64,000 nucleotides of DNA from Pyxicephalus adspersus (lineage: Eukaryota; Chordata; Amphibia; Anura; Pyxicephalidae): NCBI RefSeq assembly GCF_032062135.1, contig NC_092866.1, positions 23,805,963-23,869,962 of the forward strand, in the 5' to 3' direction. A model generated the notes under the pieces. It had not been told where the DNA came from. It saw only the letters and a list, made by a program, of their open reading frames with translations, and did no database searches. The translations under genes were made by a program, and so were the position numbers. Below are positions 1-13,700 of the stretch, one piece after another (within the stretch, counting starts at the first letter, position 1; every line of letters begins with the position of its first letter).

Positions 1-1179
1 CATAAATGCATGGTAAGTATGGAATATTGGCAGTGTGGTAGATTGTGTCTATTGTAGCATGTCAAGGCAAAGCTTTAATTTCATTAAGAATGAGGCTACA
101 TGAGCGTTTTTAATCACTCATTTTAGCAAGGGATATAACTCCTTGTTCACACTGGTTTCATTTGCTATACGTCGATTTAGGAAAAGGGTGCTTGTCGGCA
201 CCCTGAACATTACCACCTGGACACCAGTCTTGGGGGAGAAATTAGGCACCAAAATGGAAATTTTTCTGCGCATGGGCTCCTTTGAAATAACACTAATACA
301 GAGGTGTCTGCTCAGTCTATCAGCAAACATGCTTGGTCGCTTGATCATTCAATCAAATGATTATCTTTTGGTTGGAACCAACAACTGCAACCTCTTGTCT
401 ATGGCAAACTTAGGGCAGTCAGGGCAGTCAGGAGCTGATGCTTGTCCATATGCTGTTGTACATCATAGATTATCGCTTTGCAAACTTACATACACTAGAT
501 AATAATTTTATGCTTACATGTGTCATGACTAATACTCTCTCCATACCTGTAAGGTGTATATGTTGAGAAACTACAATGTAAAGCTTTTCCATATTATTTA
601 AAATTGACCAATATATTTCCAGTCATATATTTAATGATCTCCGCTTCAATGAGCAGTTGGATGGCCCCAGCACCTGTATGATCTTCATCAATACTTTATA
701 TTGTTCGTGGTGGTTTATACAACTACTAATTAGTAAAGTAGTTAAAGCAAAACAAGACTAATATAGACTAGTATCAGATCTCATTTCTTTTCATTTATTA
801 CAAACTAATCCTCAGTCGTTTCATTTCTGAAAATATAGTGGTGCCTTTTATTAAATAAAAAAGATTTTCTTTAACCAGTTGTTTATTTGGAATCTCTCTT
901 TTCGTATAAAAAAGTCATGCTCTGCAGCATGGTGACTACGGTCCTGGACAAGAAATTCACTCTTGTATGCAGAATAGTGGTACTTTGGTCAATTTTTAAT
1001 TGATTCGCTAATCTACTACATTCTACCGTCTAATATCACTTTTTAAGGTTTGCAATAAAAAGTCAGACTGCTGCTTTGCACCCAACAAGGAGCAATGCCA
1101 GAAAAAAAAGCCTATACCATTCAAAATTGATGAATTTTTTAAAAATGACACATTCTTTTTTTTTTTTAATTGTTTAAAT

Positions 1180-1365
1180 CAGGGGTAGGCAAACTCAGGC
1201 ATTTAGGCCAGATACGGCCTAGCCAGTAGTTTGTTCTGGCCTAATGCCCCCTTGGTCGATCCGGCCTAAACCCGGCTAAGGGGTAAGGGGACATTCCATT
1301 TCCTCCGTATGCATTGTGGAGGAGAGTGATCTCTCTTCAGGGGCGATCCTGGTGGTCCCTTGGTT
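1180..1365. mobile_element. hAT-like element, one terminus only
   Basis: The left end CAGGGGTAGGCAAACTCAGG is typical of nonautonomous hAT termini of the CAGGGGT-GGCAAACT type. It is followed by a GC-rich body with CGGCCTA and CCGGCCTAAACCCGGC motifs that stands out from the AT-rich surroundings. No matching right terminus was found in the next kilobase, so this is a fragment and the right border is approximate. Confidence 0.5.
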
Positions 1366-3180
1366 TAAAACATTGTCAAAATATATAGCCCAACTTTTGC
1401 CACTGGAATTTCTGAAAGACTGGTTTTCATCTAACAGGTCTTTGTAAGGTTATCTGCCTCCAAAATGTGGCTCTAAATATTGAATGTGAAGGCGCTAAAG
1501 AAGTGGTCTTTATTAATGGTAATGTTTTGAAAGTATGCACTCTTTAGGTCAGTGACCTGGTAATGCTTTGAACTGTTTTGGAAAGCATTTTGCATATGTA
1601 CATGAAAAGATGTCCCTTCTAAAAACAATTGTATTGTCCATCACTGCTTTAATATAAGCTTTAGTGCAAGAAACAAAGATAGTTTTTATTGCACACAAAT
1701 TCCTAAGGACTTCCTTCCCTCTAAAGAGAAGCAAAGTTCTGCAAAAAGGGCTAGGTAAAGTTAAACCCTACATGCAGACAAATTTTCGGCTAGCTTACAG
1801 CAGCTGTGGAGTCCTGCTGATAGATTAAAAGCAGCTCCCAGTCCTAGACTGAAGCACATTAGCTCTCCTGCTGGGGACAGCTAGGGAGAGGCCTACGCAG
1901 CTGTCATTTAAGCCAAGTTTCCAACTGAAAACTAGAGGGAAAAAAAGGAAAGTAACAAAAATAAAAAATAAATAAATTACACTCAAGGAACATATCTGGC
2001 ATTTAATGTTTCCCTTTTAAACTTATTTTAAATTTGTCTTCGGCTATTTCTCTGGATTTGATATAAGAACAGACTGACATGCAGCGCCAATGTATTAGAT
2101 TTTTACCTAGCAGTGGCAAATGTTGACAATCAGTCATGAAATAATTGCAGCTGCTTCCTCCTTCTCTATGTATATACAAAGAAACAACAGGGATGGCTGC
2201 ACTATTGTCTGGTTTAGATTAACCTCTTGATCGCCATAACTTTTTAATTTGTAGCATCATCTATAGGGTTGACTCATTTTAAACCATAGCTCGTCCATGT
2301 GCCCTACATTGCAATTTTCTGATATTCTGTGGTATTGCAATTGCCATAAAAATGGTCTTCAAACATTAACTCATGGGGGAGCAACAATAGAAACTAACAA
2401 GGACCAGAGTTATATGGAGCATAGATAAACCAATTACTGCTATTCCTTTGTATGAATTGAATGCAGAGAATCAAGGCCTGGGCACCTCTGTGTGATTATG
2501 GCTATTGATCACTTAGACATAGACCATAGAGGGGAAAGTTTGAACAATATCATATAAACAACATTATGGCGTGTGTGTAGTGTATTTTACATCATGGTAT
2601 CATCCATGATTTTCTATACCATGCAGCCAAGATCAGATAACCAGGAGCATGCTGCAACCCTGAGAATATGAATCAATATTTACAGAGAAACAAAAAGAAG
2701 TCCCCGTTGTTTCATGGTCAGCATAGTCACAAATACCAAAATATATTTGCAGGTTATCCAAACTACTAGTAAAAGGTACCCCGTATAGCGAAGTTTTAGT
2801 GTTTAGCCATCTGACCTGGTTTTAGGATTCAATCACTTTTCTTTCTGATCAGATCACAGATGTCTCATAAGCACTAACAGAACAGTTACTGCCTGTCCCC
2901 ATGCTTAATGCTTTAGTAAAACATTGTGCAAACATTATGCTACATTTTTGTTGCCTTAGCTGATGTTTGTGATGGTCCTGGGTTAAAATGTTGGTATTGG
3001 GTTTAGTGATCTGCCATGCCAGATCTCTGAAGACAGGACCACTATTTTTTACTTTGAGGGGACAGCAAAGCACCTGCTCATCATTCCCTTTTGAAGAACA
3101 TAACTGTACTAGGCAAATAAACAAAAGTTGATGCCAGATCATCACCTTTGAGCCTCAAATCTCAAAGTCTTCACAACACA

Positions 3181-3417
3181 TTGGGCCTGATTTAATAATG
3201 CTCTCCAAGGCTGGAGAGGATACACTTTCATCAATGAAGCTGGGTGATCCAGCAAACCATGAATTTCCTAAAAGTCAATTGCTATTTGTTACCAAATGTT
3301 TTTAATCCTGGACAACATCCATTCCCAGGTTTGCTGGATCACCCTCCTTCACTAAAAAATGAAACCATGAAAGTGTATCTTCTTCAGGCTTGGAGAGCTT
3401 TAACAAATCAGACCCAA
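3181..3417. repeat. GGGCCTGATTT palindromic MITE, copy 1
   Basis: The ends TTGGGCCTGATTTA and AAATCAGACCCAA are inverted repeats, and the two halves (CTCCAAGGCTGGAG... and ...CAGGCTTGGAGAG; GGTGATCCAGCAAACC and GGTTTGCTGGATCACC) are complementary almost throughout, so the 237-bp copy can fold into a long hairpin. It is a non-coding DNA-transposon derivative. Target duplication is ambiguous (ATT on the left, AAT on the right), so I do not assign a superfamily. Confidence 0.85.
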
Positions 3418-4701
3418 TGGCTCTGGTGAGCCAACTCATGTCTAACTTGGAGTCCCAAGCTAAATTCCAACAAAGGGATATAGAAAGGAGCGCCAACCCC
3501 TTCCTTTGGATGGTAAATCATGGCATCTTGGTGGTTTGGTGCTTCTTTCTATATCTGTTTGTATTACAATGCTTAGGATCCTGTGCAGGGAAGACAAACA
3601 TTTCCCAGAGTGAGGACCAGTTTCATGTTTGGACAGACTTTAATGACAGCTGCTCCATCTGCTTAAAGTGGATATAACACTGAGTGAATAGGATAGCTGC
3701 CATTGCTCAATGCATCCCAAACATTTCTAATTGCCTGGATATACAGCTGATACTTAGGAATCAGTAGGCTAAGTTGGTCACCTCGTACAAGCATGCAGCC
3801 AAGTCGTGCAACAATGAACACCTAAGCTGCATACTCATTCTGGGTCCCTAATTTTAAAAATATCAAAGGCAGAGAATCAAAACACTAACAATAGAAGGTG
3901 TTTTTTTCAGAACCAACTTTTATAATCTCTCAATGATGGGTTCACTTTGTAAAAATAGACAGTTTTGTTGTCATGTATTATTTTCATTATACTCACCTTT
4001 AAACCTTTAAGAACATCCACAAGTCTGTTTTTTCCTTGACTTTTGCGGTTTGCTACATTACTATGCTGTGATACTGAAATAAATTAAAGTTAGGTGTTCA
4101 CAGTCCTGCATAGGAACCCAACTAAATTAAAGCACTTATGATGTTTTATGTTCACATCCTTATATTAATAAAGGTGCCATTTCTTATGGGCTATTTTGTT
4201 GGGAGTCTGGGTTTCATCAATAATTGTCAATAACAATTTGGTTCCAGCTGTTTATTGTTAGTAAAGGTTAAGAATAAAAAAAGCATCTGGTTGGCATGAA
4301 CAGCAATACTAATTTAATTTCCCTAATTAAATAAGTGTTTGTAATATATTAGCATTTTTTTTATTTTACTGTACATAAAAGTTGTTGTAGATAAACTTAA
4401 CACAATCACTGACCCTTCAGAAAATAACAAAATACAAAGCTACATTGTAGCACCATTGTCCTAAAAACAGCAGTCAATATAACTGTAGTATGACGTACGT
4501 GTAACAGTGGCAATTATAATCATGCTGTGAAAATTATACCAAATGTATATTGTGGTACTTTTTACTTGATTAATTAAATATTATTTACTAAATAAAATGG
4601 ATACTGAAGGCGTAAGGGCTTACTGGCCTTTGGTAATATGTCACAAAAAGAACTGGCAATTTAAATTCTAGGAAACAAATCTGTTTCATGTAAGAATTGC
4701 A

Positions 4702-4716
4702 GTTACCCATGGCAAC
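4702..4716. promoter_or_regulatory. RFX X-box-like site with 3-nt spacer
   Basis: GTTACCCATGGCAAC consists of two RFX half-sites (GTTACC and, inverted, GTTGCC) separated by three bases; the commonest spacing is two. It lies in otherwise unremarkable intron sequence. Function is a guess from the motif. Confidence 0.3.
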
Positions 4717-5089
4717 AAACTGACAATCATTCTTCTCTGAGTAAACTATTTGCTGTGTGCTGTGATGATTACTGTTTGCATTGCCTTATTAAATACGACC
4801 CAGACACATATACATATTTCGTTTGGGTTATGTTTTTTTTTTTTCCATGTGAGAGATGGATCTCAAGCCTGAAGCAACCAGACTTTTGATAAACATTTGA
4901 TAAGGCACTCTGGAACTAAACCAATAAATTATGTTTTAAGGATGTGTGTGGAGGCAGCCATCTTTAAAAAGCCTTAAAAATATAATTGCATCTTTTTTTT
5001 TACCTGCAACCTTGAAAATAACAACACCGTGTTTAATTAGTAATATAAAAATCAATTCGAATGAGAAGTACATATAGTTTTTTTTTATG

Positions 5090-5400
5090 TTAGGGGCACA
5101 GTAAGTGGTACTTCGACTTTAATCCTTTCCCCTTCAGAAAGTTCATTGGTGGGTGGTAGCATTTGGTTTTCCTGAGCTTGTGAGAATTCATACGCCTGTA
5201 ATAGCACCAAAGCACGGCAGGATCCCAGTTACTAATAAAGTAATCGCCCGCTATGGAGCCCCCCTGAAGCGCACAGGTCTGAAAGGACTCAGTGGGAGAG
5301 ATTCCATTCTTTCTGCTTTTCAAGTGCTCGTCCGGCCCCATGAGGCGATTGGTTCGTGTTTGCCAATGGCTGATGCAAGTGCCTGTAGGAAGGTGAAATT
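5090..5400. promoter_or_regulatory. repeat-free complex block, possible conserved regulatory element
   Basis: This roughly 300-bp block is richer in GC and more complex than its AT-rich flanks, with no sign of repeat structure. It includes an inverted pair of CCAAT boxes, ATTGG at 5348-5352 and CCAAT at 5363-5367. Opposite-strand open frames here encode nothing recognisable. It is proposed as a regulatory element only from texture and context in a developmental gene intron. Confidence 0.25.
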
Positions 5401-5883
5401 TTTATTATTATTATTTTTTTAATTACCATGTTTTATGTGCTTCCAGTTTGCAGTGAAATAGTAAAAAGACGCAGATACAATTTGAATATGCATACCCACT
5501 TACAGGACATAAGGAAACAATTATAATGTAATGTACCTTACAGTACTCTTTTCCATTAACTGCTTCCTTGCCAGGTTTACATTTAGGGTAAATGATCTAA
5601 GTAGCAGAACTGCTGTAATCCTATAACATTCAAATGTAATATCAGTTTATAAACAGGATTAATATGTAGTATTTGTATTCTGATGTAAATACTGCCCAAG
5701 TGACATTTAGATTGCTAAATAATTGTATATCATAAACTGTTTTTTTTAATCTTTTGTTGTATGTCCTCATTGAGGATCTCCTGCAGCCTTTTCCTGTCTC
5801 AATACATGCACCCCATTGATGGATCCATGGCAGCAGGTTTACTGATTGTGAAAACAGTGTGCAATGTGCTGGTAAAATCACTT

Positions 5884-6085
5884 TTAGGCCCCTTTAAACT
5901 TGTGGTAAACCACTGCATTGTACTGCATGCTCATCTGTGCTTCCCACCGCTCCCATTCAACTGTATAGTTAAGTATCAAGTAAGAACCAATGTGCAATCA
6001 TTTGCACATGGTTGTGTTGGGATTGCGGCACTGTTCCTCAAAGTGACATGCTACTTTTGGGTGTAAAGGTGCTTTTGCACTGCAA
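5884..6085. repeat. possible degenerate MITE
   Basis: The stretch begins AGGCCCCTTTAAACTTGTGG and ends near GGGTGTAAAGGTGC, which is roughly complementary, as in a nonautonomous DNA transposon with eroded terminal repeats. The interior is higher in GC than its surroundings. Borders and family are uncertain. Confidence 0.3.
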
Positions 6086-6104
6086 CAGCGTGTGGGAGTT
6101 AGGC

Positions 6105-6212
6105 AGTTCTGGTCTAGCCAATCAAGATGAAGACCAAAACCTGGAAGATGACCAAGTAAAGATAGGTCGGAGATGAGTGAGGAAAGATGAGTTTAGTTCT
6201 GCTTTAGGAGTG
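6105..6212. repeat. fragment related to the long-TIR MITE at 31041-31416
   Basis: GGTCTAGCCAATCAAGATG, then AAGAGG/AAGATG-type purine-rich text, then GTTTAGTTCTGCTTTA parallels GGCCCGGCTAATCAAGATGG and the terminal TTTAGTTTTGCTTTAAG of the element near 31.2-31.4 kb. This looks like a diverged copy that has lost much of its terminal repeats. Confidence 0.4.
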
Positions 6213-7011
6213 CTGATCATCTTGAATATACACAGAGGGAATAGTGGAAGGCTCAGGTCCTCTGAGCTAGGCAGCAGGATCAGATAAGGAGTAGCGGGAA
6301 AAGGGTTCCCAGGCCTTGCCATTGCACCTGTACACCCCCATTATTGCATATTATTTGCATTTATTGTAAGGCTGCAGTTCTTTAATTATGAACATATTCA
6401 AAAGTTAGCTCTTGTGAATGCCTTTCTTCCTTTATGCCACAACAACCCCCAGTATTTAAAGGGACTACATCATTGTTTCACTTGACTTAAGCGAAATAAG
6501 AAAGCCATCTTAATAGAAGTCTCAGAGTGACTTCTCCTTGTGGAAACAAAGCTGCTGATCCAGAATTTGGTGCACTTGATCCAGATCTCTTAGAAATCAC
6601 ACAGCAAAAGTTTATTGTATTCTTCTGGTATTGTTTTAATCAAGGGGTAAATGTGTCATCTTTTCCTAAATCCAAGAAAGGCAATATTGCTTGAGTTTGT
6701 GCCTTTTGATCAGATGTTTATGCTGTGTTGTGTATATTTGGTGTGTTCTGTCAAGCATGTCTTATGTTTATGAAGTCTGACAAATAAGGTCCTTTTGTAT
6801 TGCAGTGCATACGTTTGTAGTGTGACGAGTCTCCAATGTGCCATTCCCAGTTGAACGACGTTATGGAATACGTTGACTATTTATAAATAAAGGATAATAA
6901 TAAATGGCCCTCTGTTGTAAGCAAGCTTGGCAGAAATGCTGCAGGTTTCCATCAGGCTATTGTTCTCTTATTCCTTTACACTTGGTTTGCACACTGCAGA
7001 GCACCTAGGGA

Positions 7012-7430
7012 ATGCCAGCAGTTGTAATATACATGAAAAGAGACCTCGCTCTATTTTCCTTGAGGTCTCTCGATGAGCAGGACGGACCTCAGAGGCCCCA
7101 TGGTGGAGCAGGAGCTGCATTCATATTCCTCTCCAGCTCCACACATGTGATCGCATGTAGCCCAGACGTGACAGTAAAGCCTTTTGATTTCACGGGGAGG
7201 CCTTCATCCAGCTGAGAGAGGGGAGGGAACAGAGCCCAAACTCGACTTCATACTGTGGCAAGTTTGAAATCCCAGCCCTACCACCGAGCTGGTTGATTGG
7301 AATAGTGGGAAATTCTGCCTGGGAATGTCTCTGCTGCAGTTGGAACTTAGTGTTCGGTGTCAGAGAGGCCGAAGGAGCATGGTGAAGCAATTGCAAAACA
7401 TTGGTAGTCAGCAAGTACCTGATAATACTG
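7012..7430. promoter_or_regulatory. repeat-free complex block, possible conserved regulatory element
   Basis: This is about 400 bp of higher-GC, low-repeat sequence within the intron. It contains a perfect 9-bp inverted repeat, AGAGACCTC (7039-7047) and GAGGTCTCT (7062-7070). The open frames on both strands have no recognisable domain. Assignment as an enhancer is speculative. Confidence 0.25.
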
Positions 7431-8239
7431 TTGTTTTTAATATCTTTCTCAAGGTCAAAGAATTTTTTCCATTACAAAATTTCAAATTCAAGCACATTAA
7501 GAAAAACAGTAAAGGCATCCACTGTCTAATCTACTAAAATTACAGATGCTATTGTTTTACATTTAAATGTATAAACTACTGTGAAATAAATCTGAAAAAA
7601 TACATTTAAAACTGAACAATTATGTCCAGATTTTATTTTTCAGGAAGAGTTGGGCAAGGTTCAGTAACCCGTGCACTGTGGTTCTGGACCTTAAGGAATT
7701 TATCGCCATTACAGCCCTAAGCTTGGTGCACACACTAGACAATTGTTGTTTAAAACAAATGATTTCTGATACATTGTGAGATAATAAAGATAAAGCCTGT
7801 TTGATGACCAGAAAAGATAAATGAGGAAAATTACATTCATCTTTTGGGAATATGATAAGTTGTGGTATGTTGCTGAAAGGCACAGTTTATCAGGTCCTCT
7901 TCCCAGGAATCTAAAGCGGTTCTAGAGCATTGAAATGCGTTAATAGAAGCAATTATAAAAGCTAAAATGTGCAGCACTTTTCTGACCACCTCTTTCTAAG
8001 GTCTAGTACAGATCCATTGCCTATTTGCCTGACTGGCCCAAACAATTTTGTGAATTATCTGTGTGGGAGTTTAAAAACCCAGTCCACCTTTTGTATGATA
8101 TTCTATCTATCCATTAGTTGAGTGAACAGCATGGCAGATGGGTTGACATATCACATCTACATTAGCACTGGAAAAAGAGCCATTGGTTACATCGAAGAAA
8201 TCCGTGGCGGGTCCAATAGAGGCAATTGCCACTGATGTC

Positions 8240-8640
8240 GATGAGAATTCCTAGATCAGTCACCGAGAATTGTTACGCTACCCATGCATTTATTCCACTT
8301 TAATTTGATCGATTTCAATATAATTTATAATCTTTATAATTATTCTAAATGCAAATCTTTCACTATACCTAATTTTGATCAATCTCTCAAATATTGGAGA
8401 TCAGCTTATGTGTAATGTTCCCAAAATCCAATCAAACAAAAATTTAATGAGAGGTCTCAAAACCTAATCAGATACCTAAACAATCAACAAAAAAATTCTA
8501 ACTCATCAAGCTTCTTTCAAAACTATAGACTTATCGATCACTTTTGGATGATCAAATTCAAAAATAGAGAATCGATTTATGGTCGATTTTTTTTTTTTCA
8601 AAGAATCACATTGATTGCTTCATTGAAGGGGATAAACACA
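8240..8640. other. AT-rich intron stretch rich in GATC/ATCGAT words, unassigned
   Basis: From GATGTCGATGAGAATTCC onward this stretch repeats words such as TTGATCGATTT, TTGATCAATC and TTATCGATCAC, unlike its flanks. It may be a degenerate DNA element. No terminal repeats or coding potential could be established. Confidence 0.2.
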
Positions 8641-9349
8641 AAAATGGTAACATTTCTTATGGACCCAGATTAGGAATATTCTCAATTTTGTACACATTGG
8701 AGGCATTGTGTAAAGTCGTGTCCCTTTGTTCAGTGTCTTTATAGTGCACAGCTGATTTGGCTAATCCTTATATATATAATGATTTAAATGCAAAGCATCA
8801 CATCTCTCTGTTCACCCAACAAAAGGTGCTTGCAATTTAATTCACAGGCACTTTGCAATTATCAGAAGTGCATATAAATGTTGTTTGGTCCATGGTGATT
8901 TTGGGCTACTTGCCAACAGAATTACTGTGGATTTAAGCAATAATATGAGAGTTTGAAGTCTGTGAATAAAAATAGCTGGGTATATTTAATATATTATTTC
9001 ATCATTATTGAACTATATCCTATCTCATAAGGGGCAGGGGTTAGGAATTTGGTAGTTGGAAGTGGCCCATTTGTTCTTTGGACTATTGAATCCTTGCATA
9101 GTATATTAGTATATTCAGTGTATGTGTATATGTATGTATATATATAATAGTTTATTAATTGATTTAAAAAAACAAGCAAAATATGTCAGTACAGATACAC
9201 AGAAAATTGCAAATCCTTTTTTTTGGTTTCTTAGCCCGTTCTTCCTAGTAATTTTGTTTGTAAAGCCATTTCTGTTGAATAGTCAGAAAATAAAATGCAG
9301 AAAAAAGCACCATTTTGTTTGTTTAGCTGAAGCATAAACCTGGCAGATC

Positions 9350-9720
9350 AGTTGCTATATATAAGCTGCGTTGGCCCTGCATCCTTTCCTACCAGGGGTT
9401 CATTTGTATGCTGAGGGGATTAGGCAGAATTTACTGTAGTTTTGCCCTGGGGAGCTCTGAACTCCCTGGGAATATGCTCTGACGAAAGCGTGCAGTTGGT
9501 AAGATTAGAACGAGCCCTTCTGCTACAGAGAAGAGCCTTGGTCACTTGTGAGGCCTCCTACATCGAAATCATTCTCATTTAGAACCTTTTTGATCATCCA
9601 ACCTCAAAGACAACTTGGCTTCTTATGATAGCTGTTGCTGCAATTGCCCAATTATTTGAGGGGGGAGATTGCGGAGGGGGAGAATGTGAAAATAGTGTGC
9701 GCCAGAGGCTGGGGTACTTG
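9350..9720. promoter_or_regulatory. repeat-free complex block, possible conserved regulatory element
   Basis: A block of roughly 370 bp with moderate GC, no repeats and no convincing frame, between AT-rich flanks. It includes CCTGGGGAGCTCTGAACTCC, a run of G/C-rich words unusual for this intron. Proposed only from texture. Confidence 0.22.
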
Positions 9721-10517
9721 GTCAGTCTTTCATGGATCTTTTTTTTTCTTCTCCCCTTTTTCCTTCCGCCTACCAATATTTTTACAGCTGTTGACATATA
9801 TTGAGTTACACGTGGCTGTACCATATCCCAGTGGTACAGTTTCAAAGATCTGTTCACCATAAACTGTGCTGTTCTCAAGTAAATGACTCTGACTTGGAGA
9901 AAGCACAGTAGTTTAACTGTTACTATAAATACGGGAGCTAAGACATTTTAATTATAATTTTTGAGTTATATAGCAGTCTGCAAGGATGCCAGGCATTTAT
10001 TAAAGAGGGACAATAACTGTTCAGGTTGCAGTGCTCTCTTGTGGGAGAACCAATGATTGCAAGCAATGTATTTATTTTTCCTTCTTGGCTTGTGGATTAT
10101 TGACACTGATTTGATGTAAGTTATTTTACTCCTATGCTTTAGCCAAGTATGCTCATCCGCCGATATTTTATCCTCTATCATGTGTTTTAGTTAGAAAATC
10201 AAATATTATGTATCAAACATATCATGTAGGAACAGTTACTATGAAAAAGGGTGTAAAAACTTTATTGTAAAGCTATGCTTTTTTTCAGCCTTTGCTTCCA
10301 TAAACACATATAAAATAAAAGTAAAAGTATCCAGGTTTCTACTACAGAGCATACAAACCTACAGAATGCTAAAAACATAAAATGTAAGGTACAGCAGTAT
10401 TTTTTTAATTTGCCATGCATTTGATGCCATCCATAATTGCAGAATGAATATACCAGTGGTATTTTAGGCTAAAATGGATTTCAACTTTATCTGTTTTTAT
10501 ACACCTAATTAACACAT

Positions 10518-10726
10518 TGGGCCTGATTTATTAAAGCTCACAAAGAGTGGAGAGAATATACACTTTCATCAGTGAAGCTGGGTGATCCAGCAAATTTGGA
10601 ATGGATCAGGTCCACGATTTAAAACATTTGCTAGCAAATCTATTCCAGGTTTGCTGGATCACCCAGCTTTACTGATGTAAATGTGTATTCTCTCCGTTTT
10701 TGGAGAGCTTTATTAAATCAGACCCA
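10518..10726. repeat. GGGCCTGATTT palindromic MITE, copy 2
   Basis: It begins TGGGCCTGATTTATTAAAG and ends TTATTAAATCAGACCCA, with complementary halves (GGGTGATCCAGCAAA and TTTGCTGGATCACCC). ATT flanks both ends, which may be a target duplication. About 209 bp and non-coding. Confidence 0.85.
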
Positions 10727-13700
10727 TTGAAGCTATGCAGAAGACTCAAACCAGCACAATGTCCCTGCCCTTTATAATAGGCTGTAGTAATTCCTTTAAG
10801 AAATCACTGTCTTGCAAATTCCCACAGTTAGGTGATCAGAAGATACATGACCCAGCCTAGGCACCAGTATTGTTATGGGAGAGGAATGTTTGGGGAAATG
10901 TTTACTGGGGGGCTTCAAGAAACCATTTAAAAGATCTGTAGGTAGGAAGTTGCATCATAATTAGGCTCTGGCCTGTAAATTTAAGGCCAAAAGGATTAAG
11001 GTTTAAAAACCTAAAATATGCCACTGCATATACTCTAAAAGTAAACTTTCAGGTCCCAGACGGTATCTTCAAAAATTTCTGTTATGTGAAAATTTGTTCT
11101 CATGGCATCCTCCAAGCTCCCAAACTACACATTGCTCTTTAATACAAAATGAAAACTCTCACATTCCAGGAACAATTCACACCAGAGTCTTACACATTGC
11201 ATTATATTATGCTTGCATTAGACATTACCCAGAGCATTAGAATATAAAACATTGCGGCTAAAGTCCTCCTTTACACTCGTTAGCCCCAACTGGTTAATTT
11301 CTACATTTCCTCTGTTGAATCAAGAAGGTATTGCAGTTCACTCTGGTGGCATGGAAAGGCTGAGACAGGTCTGCCAGGCCTTCTAGCAAAATACAACTGT
11401 GCCAGTCTGGCATGTGTAATAGGAAATCTGACATACATATGCCAGGCCCAGCAATAGAGCCAAACTCTCTAAACAGAGCTCAAAATCTTCACTGTTGAAG
11501 AGCCTGACATTCTAGTAAATATGTTCTTTATTTTTAGTTTATTTGGAATATTCCCAGTAATGTCACATAGAATTCAAAGCCGTGTGTTTCCCCCCTACCT
11601 TTCACCCATTGGTTAAATAAATGATAAGGGATATCTCAAATAGCAAACATTTCATGTTATGTACCAAATACAAAGCTTCATACATGACTGTGCTCATAGG
11701 TGCCTGCGTGTATTTTTTGTATTCTTTGTCAGATCCTGAAACCTGAAAGGGCAGCTAGGAATTAATGCCTTTGGCCAGGTTAATTTTTTGTTGTCTGTGT
11801 AACATTTGGAAAATCTTTCTTTTCTATCCTGAAAATTAAATTGAAAATTAGAAAAAAAATCTCACAAATTAAGAGGAATTACTCTCTTAGACGGTCATCC
11901 CCATTGGATACATTAACATGGTGAAATCTCAGGTTTCCCACTGTTAAAAAGCTGAATCTCTGCAATTAGAATATGGACAGCAATAGAAATTTGAAGGAAG
12001 GTGTAACCTTTACCCATTTTTCGCCTAGCTCAAAATATTTAGCCATTACGTATTTGAGTTCTTTTCCTGCAGCCATGTTTGTTTTTTTGTCTTCCCAATA
12101 TATATTGTTTTTTTTTTTCCTGAAATGTTTCTCCACCTTTTTAAGCTTGCAGGTATTTTAACTGTATTTGCTCTCCCTTGTGTACAACAATCCTGAACTC
12201 TGCAATTTGCCTACACCCTTGTCTATCCTTCTAAAATTCCTAAACCATAATAATTTAGAGGTGGAATATATTAAAGACCCAATACACTGTACAATATATT
12301 AAAGTGATTTTGTTTTCATTTCCCTTAGGGATAACCATAATAAACAATATAGCCACTGCAATTGACAGAATCTCCTGGATTGTTTCTATTGTTATTTAAA
12401 AAAAAATGAAATCTGATTTTTAAAAATCATCTGGTGCTCATTTTAAAATTAGATTTAAAATCTGCACCTTTTATTAAAATAATACTTGGGAATCCTGCAG
12501 TGAAGGTCTTTGATTATACACTTCTAGTTTGGGATGACAGTGCGTGTCCTTGTCTCCCAATTGTGCTCTTGCATTGTCACATCCAATGCTCTTCCAGTGG
12601 ACACTACAAGCAACTGTGCTAACATTGATCGTGAAGGAATGTTTCACTGGTGTCGGCATCAGGAAACCCGCAATGTGCAATAACGTGTGGCTGCCAATGG
12701 AACACATTCATGTAGACAGTAATTGGCTGCCAATAGGCAGCAGGAAATTAGGATAAAGGATAAAAAGCATGCCAACTATGTGATGTCATTTGGTTAGGGT
12801 TTACATCTTTATTAAATATAGAGCATTTAAAAAAAAACACATTCTGAACTGTTTATATGTTTTATTTTTATTTGACTAAGCAAATAAATTGTGTTTATTT
12901 GTATAATAAAATGGTCTACTGTTCATTATGTTCAAAATCTATTGCTTAGATTTTGAGAACATAATGCTTTTATTCTAGCACTGTAAGAGCAAACTATACC
13001 ACAGTCTTACATACTCGGCGAACAGAGATAGTTCTCATTCCCTGACTGTTACTGTGAGTTTGTTCTCTTTTTTGCCCCGTGGGACTGTCAGAAGATAGAA
13101 CAAATCTTTTTCAATAAGCACCTTTCCTTTCTCTATATATAGTATGATTGCTGACTTTTGTGTACAGTGTTAAACGAATAAAAATGAAGGCTGGAGAAAA
13201 GGGAGAAAAAAAACTTCAGTGGATGAATCTGCAATGCAGTAAATAACAAGCCCAAGGGTTATAGCCGTCTGTGCAGAGACAGCCTGGAGATAAGGTGCAA
13301 GAAGGCATTTGCAGGAGATAATATAGAAGGGAGTAAGAGGACAGTAACCTTTCATTTATTTCCTGCTAACTTTATTGTAAAACTGATGGCCTGGCGTATT
13401 TCTGTTTTCTTTAACGGCAAGCCTTTTCTTTTCTGCTGTGTTTTTTTAAGATGCTTTGACATATTCTTTTTTTAGGTAGCAGTGTTAACAAAACATTTCT
13501 TTAGCAGAAGATAATAAAGTGGACATTATTGACCCAGTCCTCAATCAGTTTTAAACTGCATCTCACTGTATGGAGAAAACGAATAATACGATGCATATTT
13601 GCATACAGTGGACATTGTATTAGCCAGAAATTATCGTGGGGGTCAGGTTAGGTATATCTGCAGAACATTTTCATCATTTGGTAATATTAAGTCCCTCCAT

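Noticed and set aside
143..502. 119-codon + strand open frame near the window start
   Set aside because: No domain, no splice or poly(A) context, and an overlapping opposite-strand frame; looks like chance.
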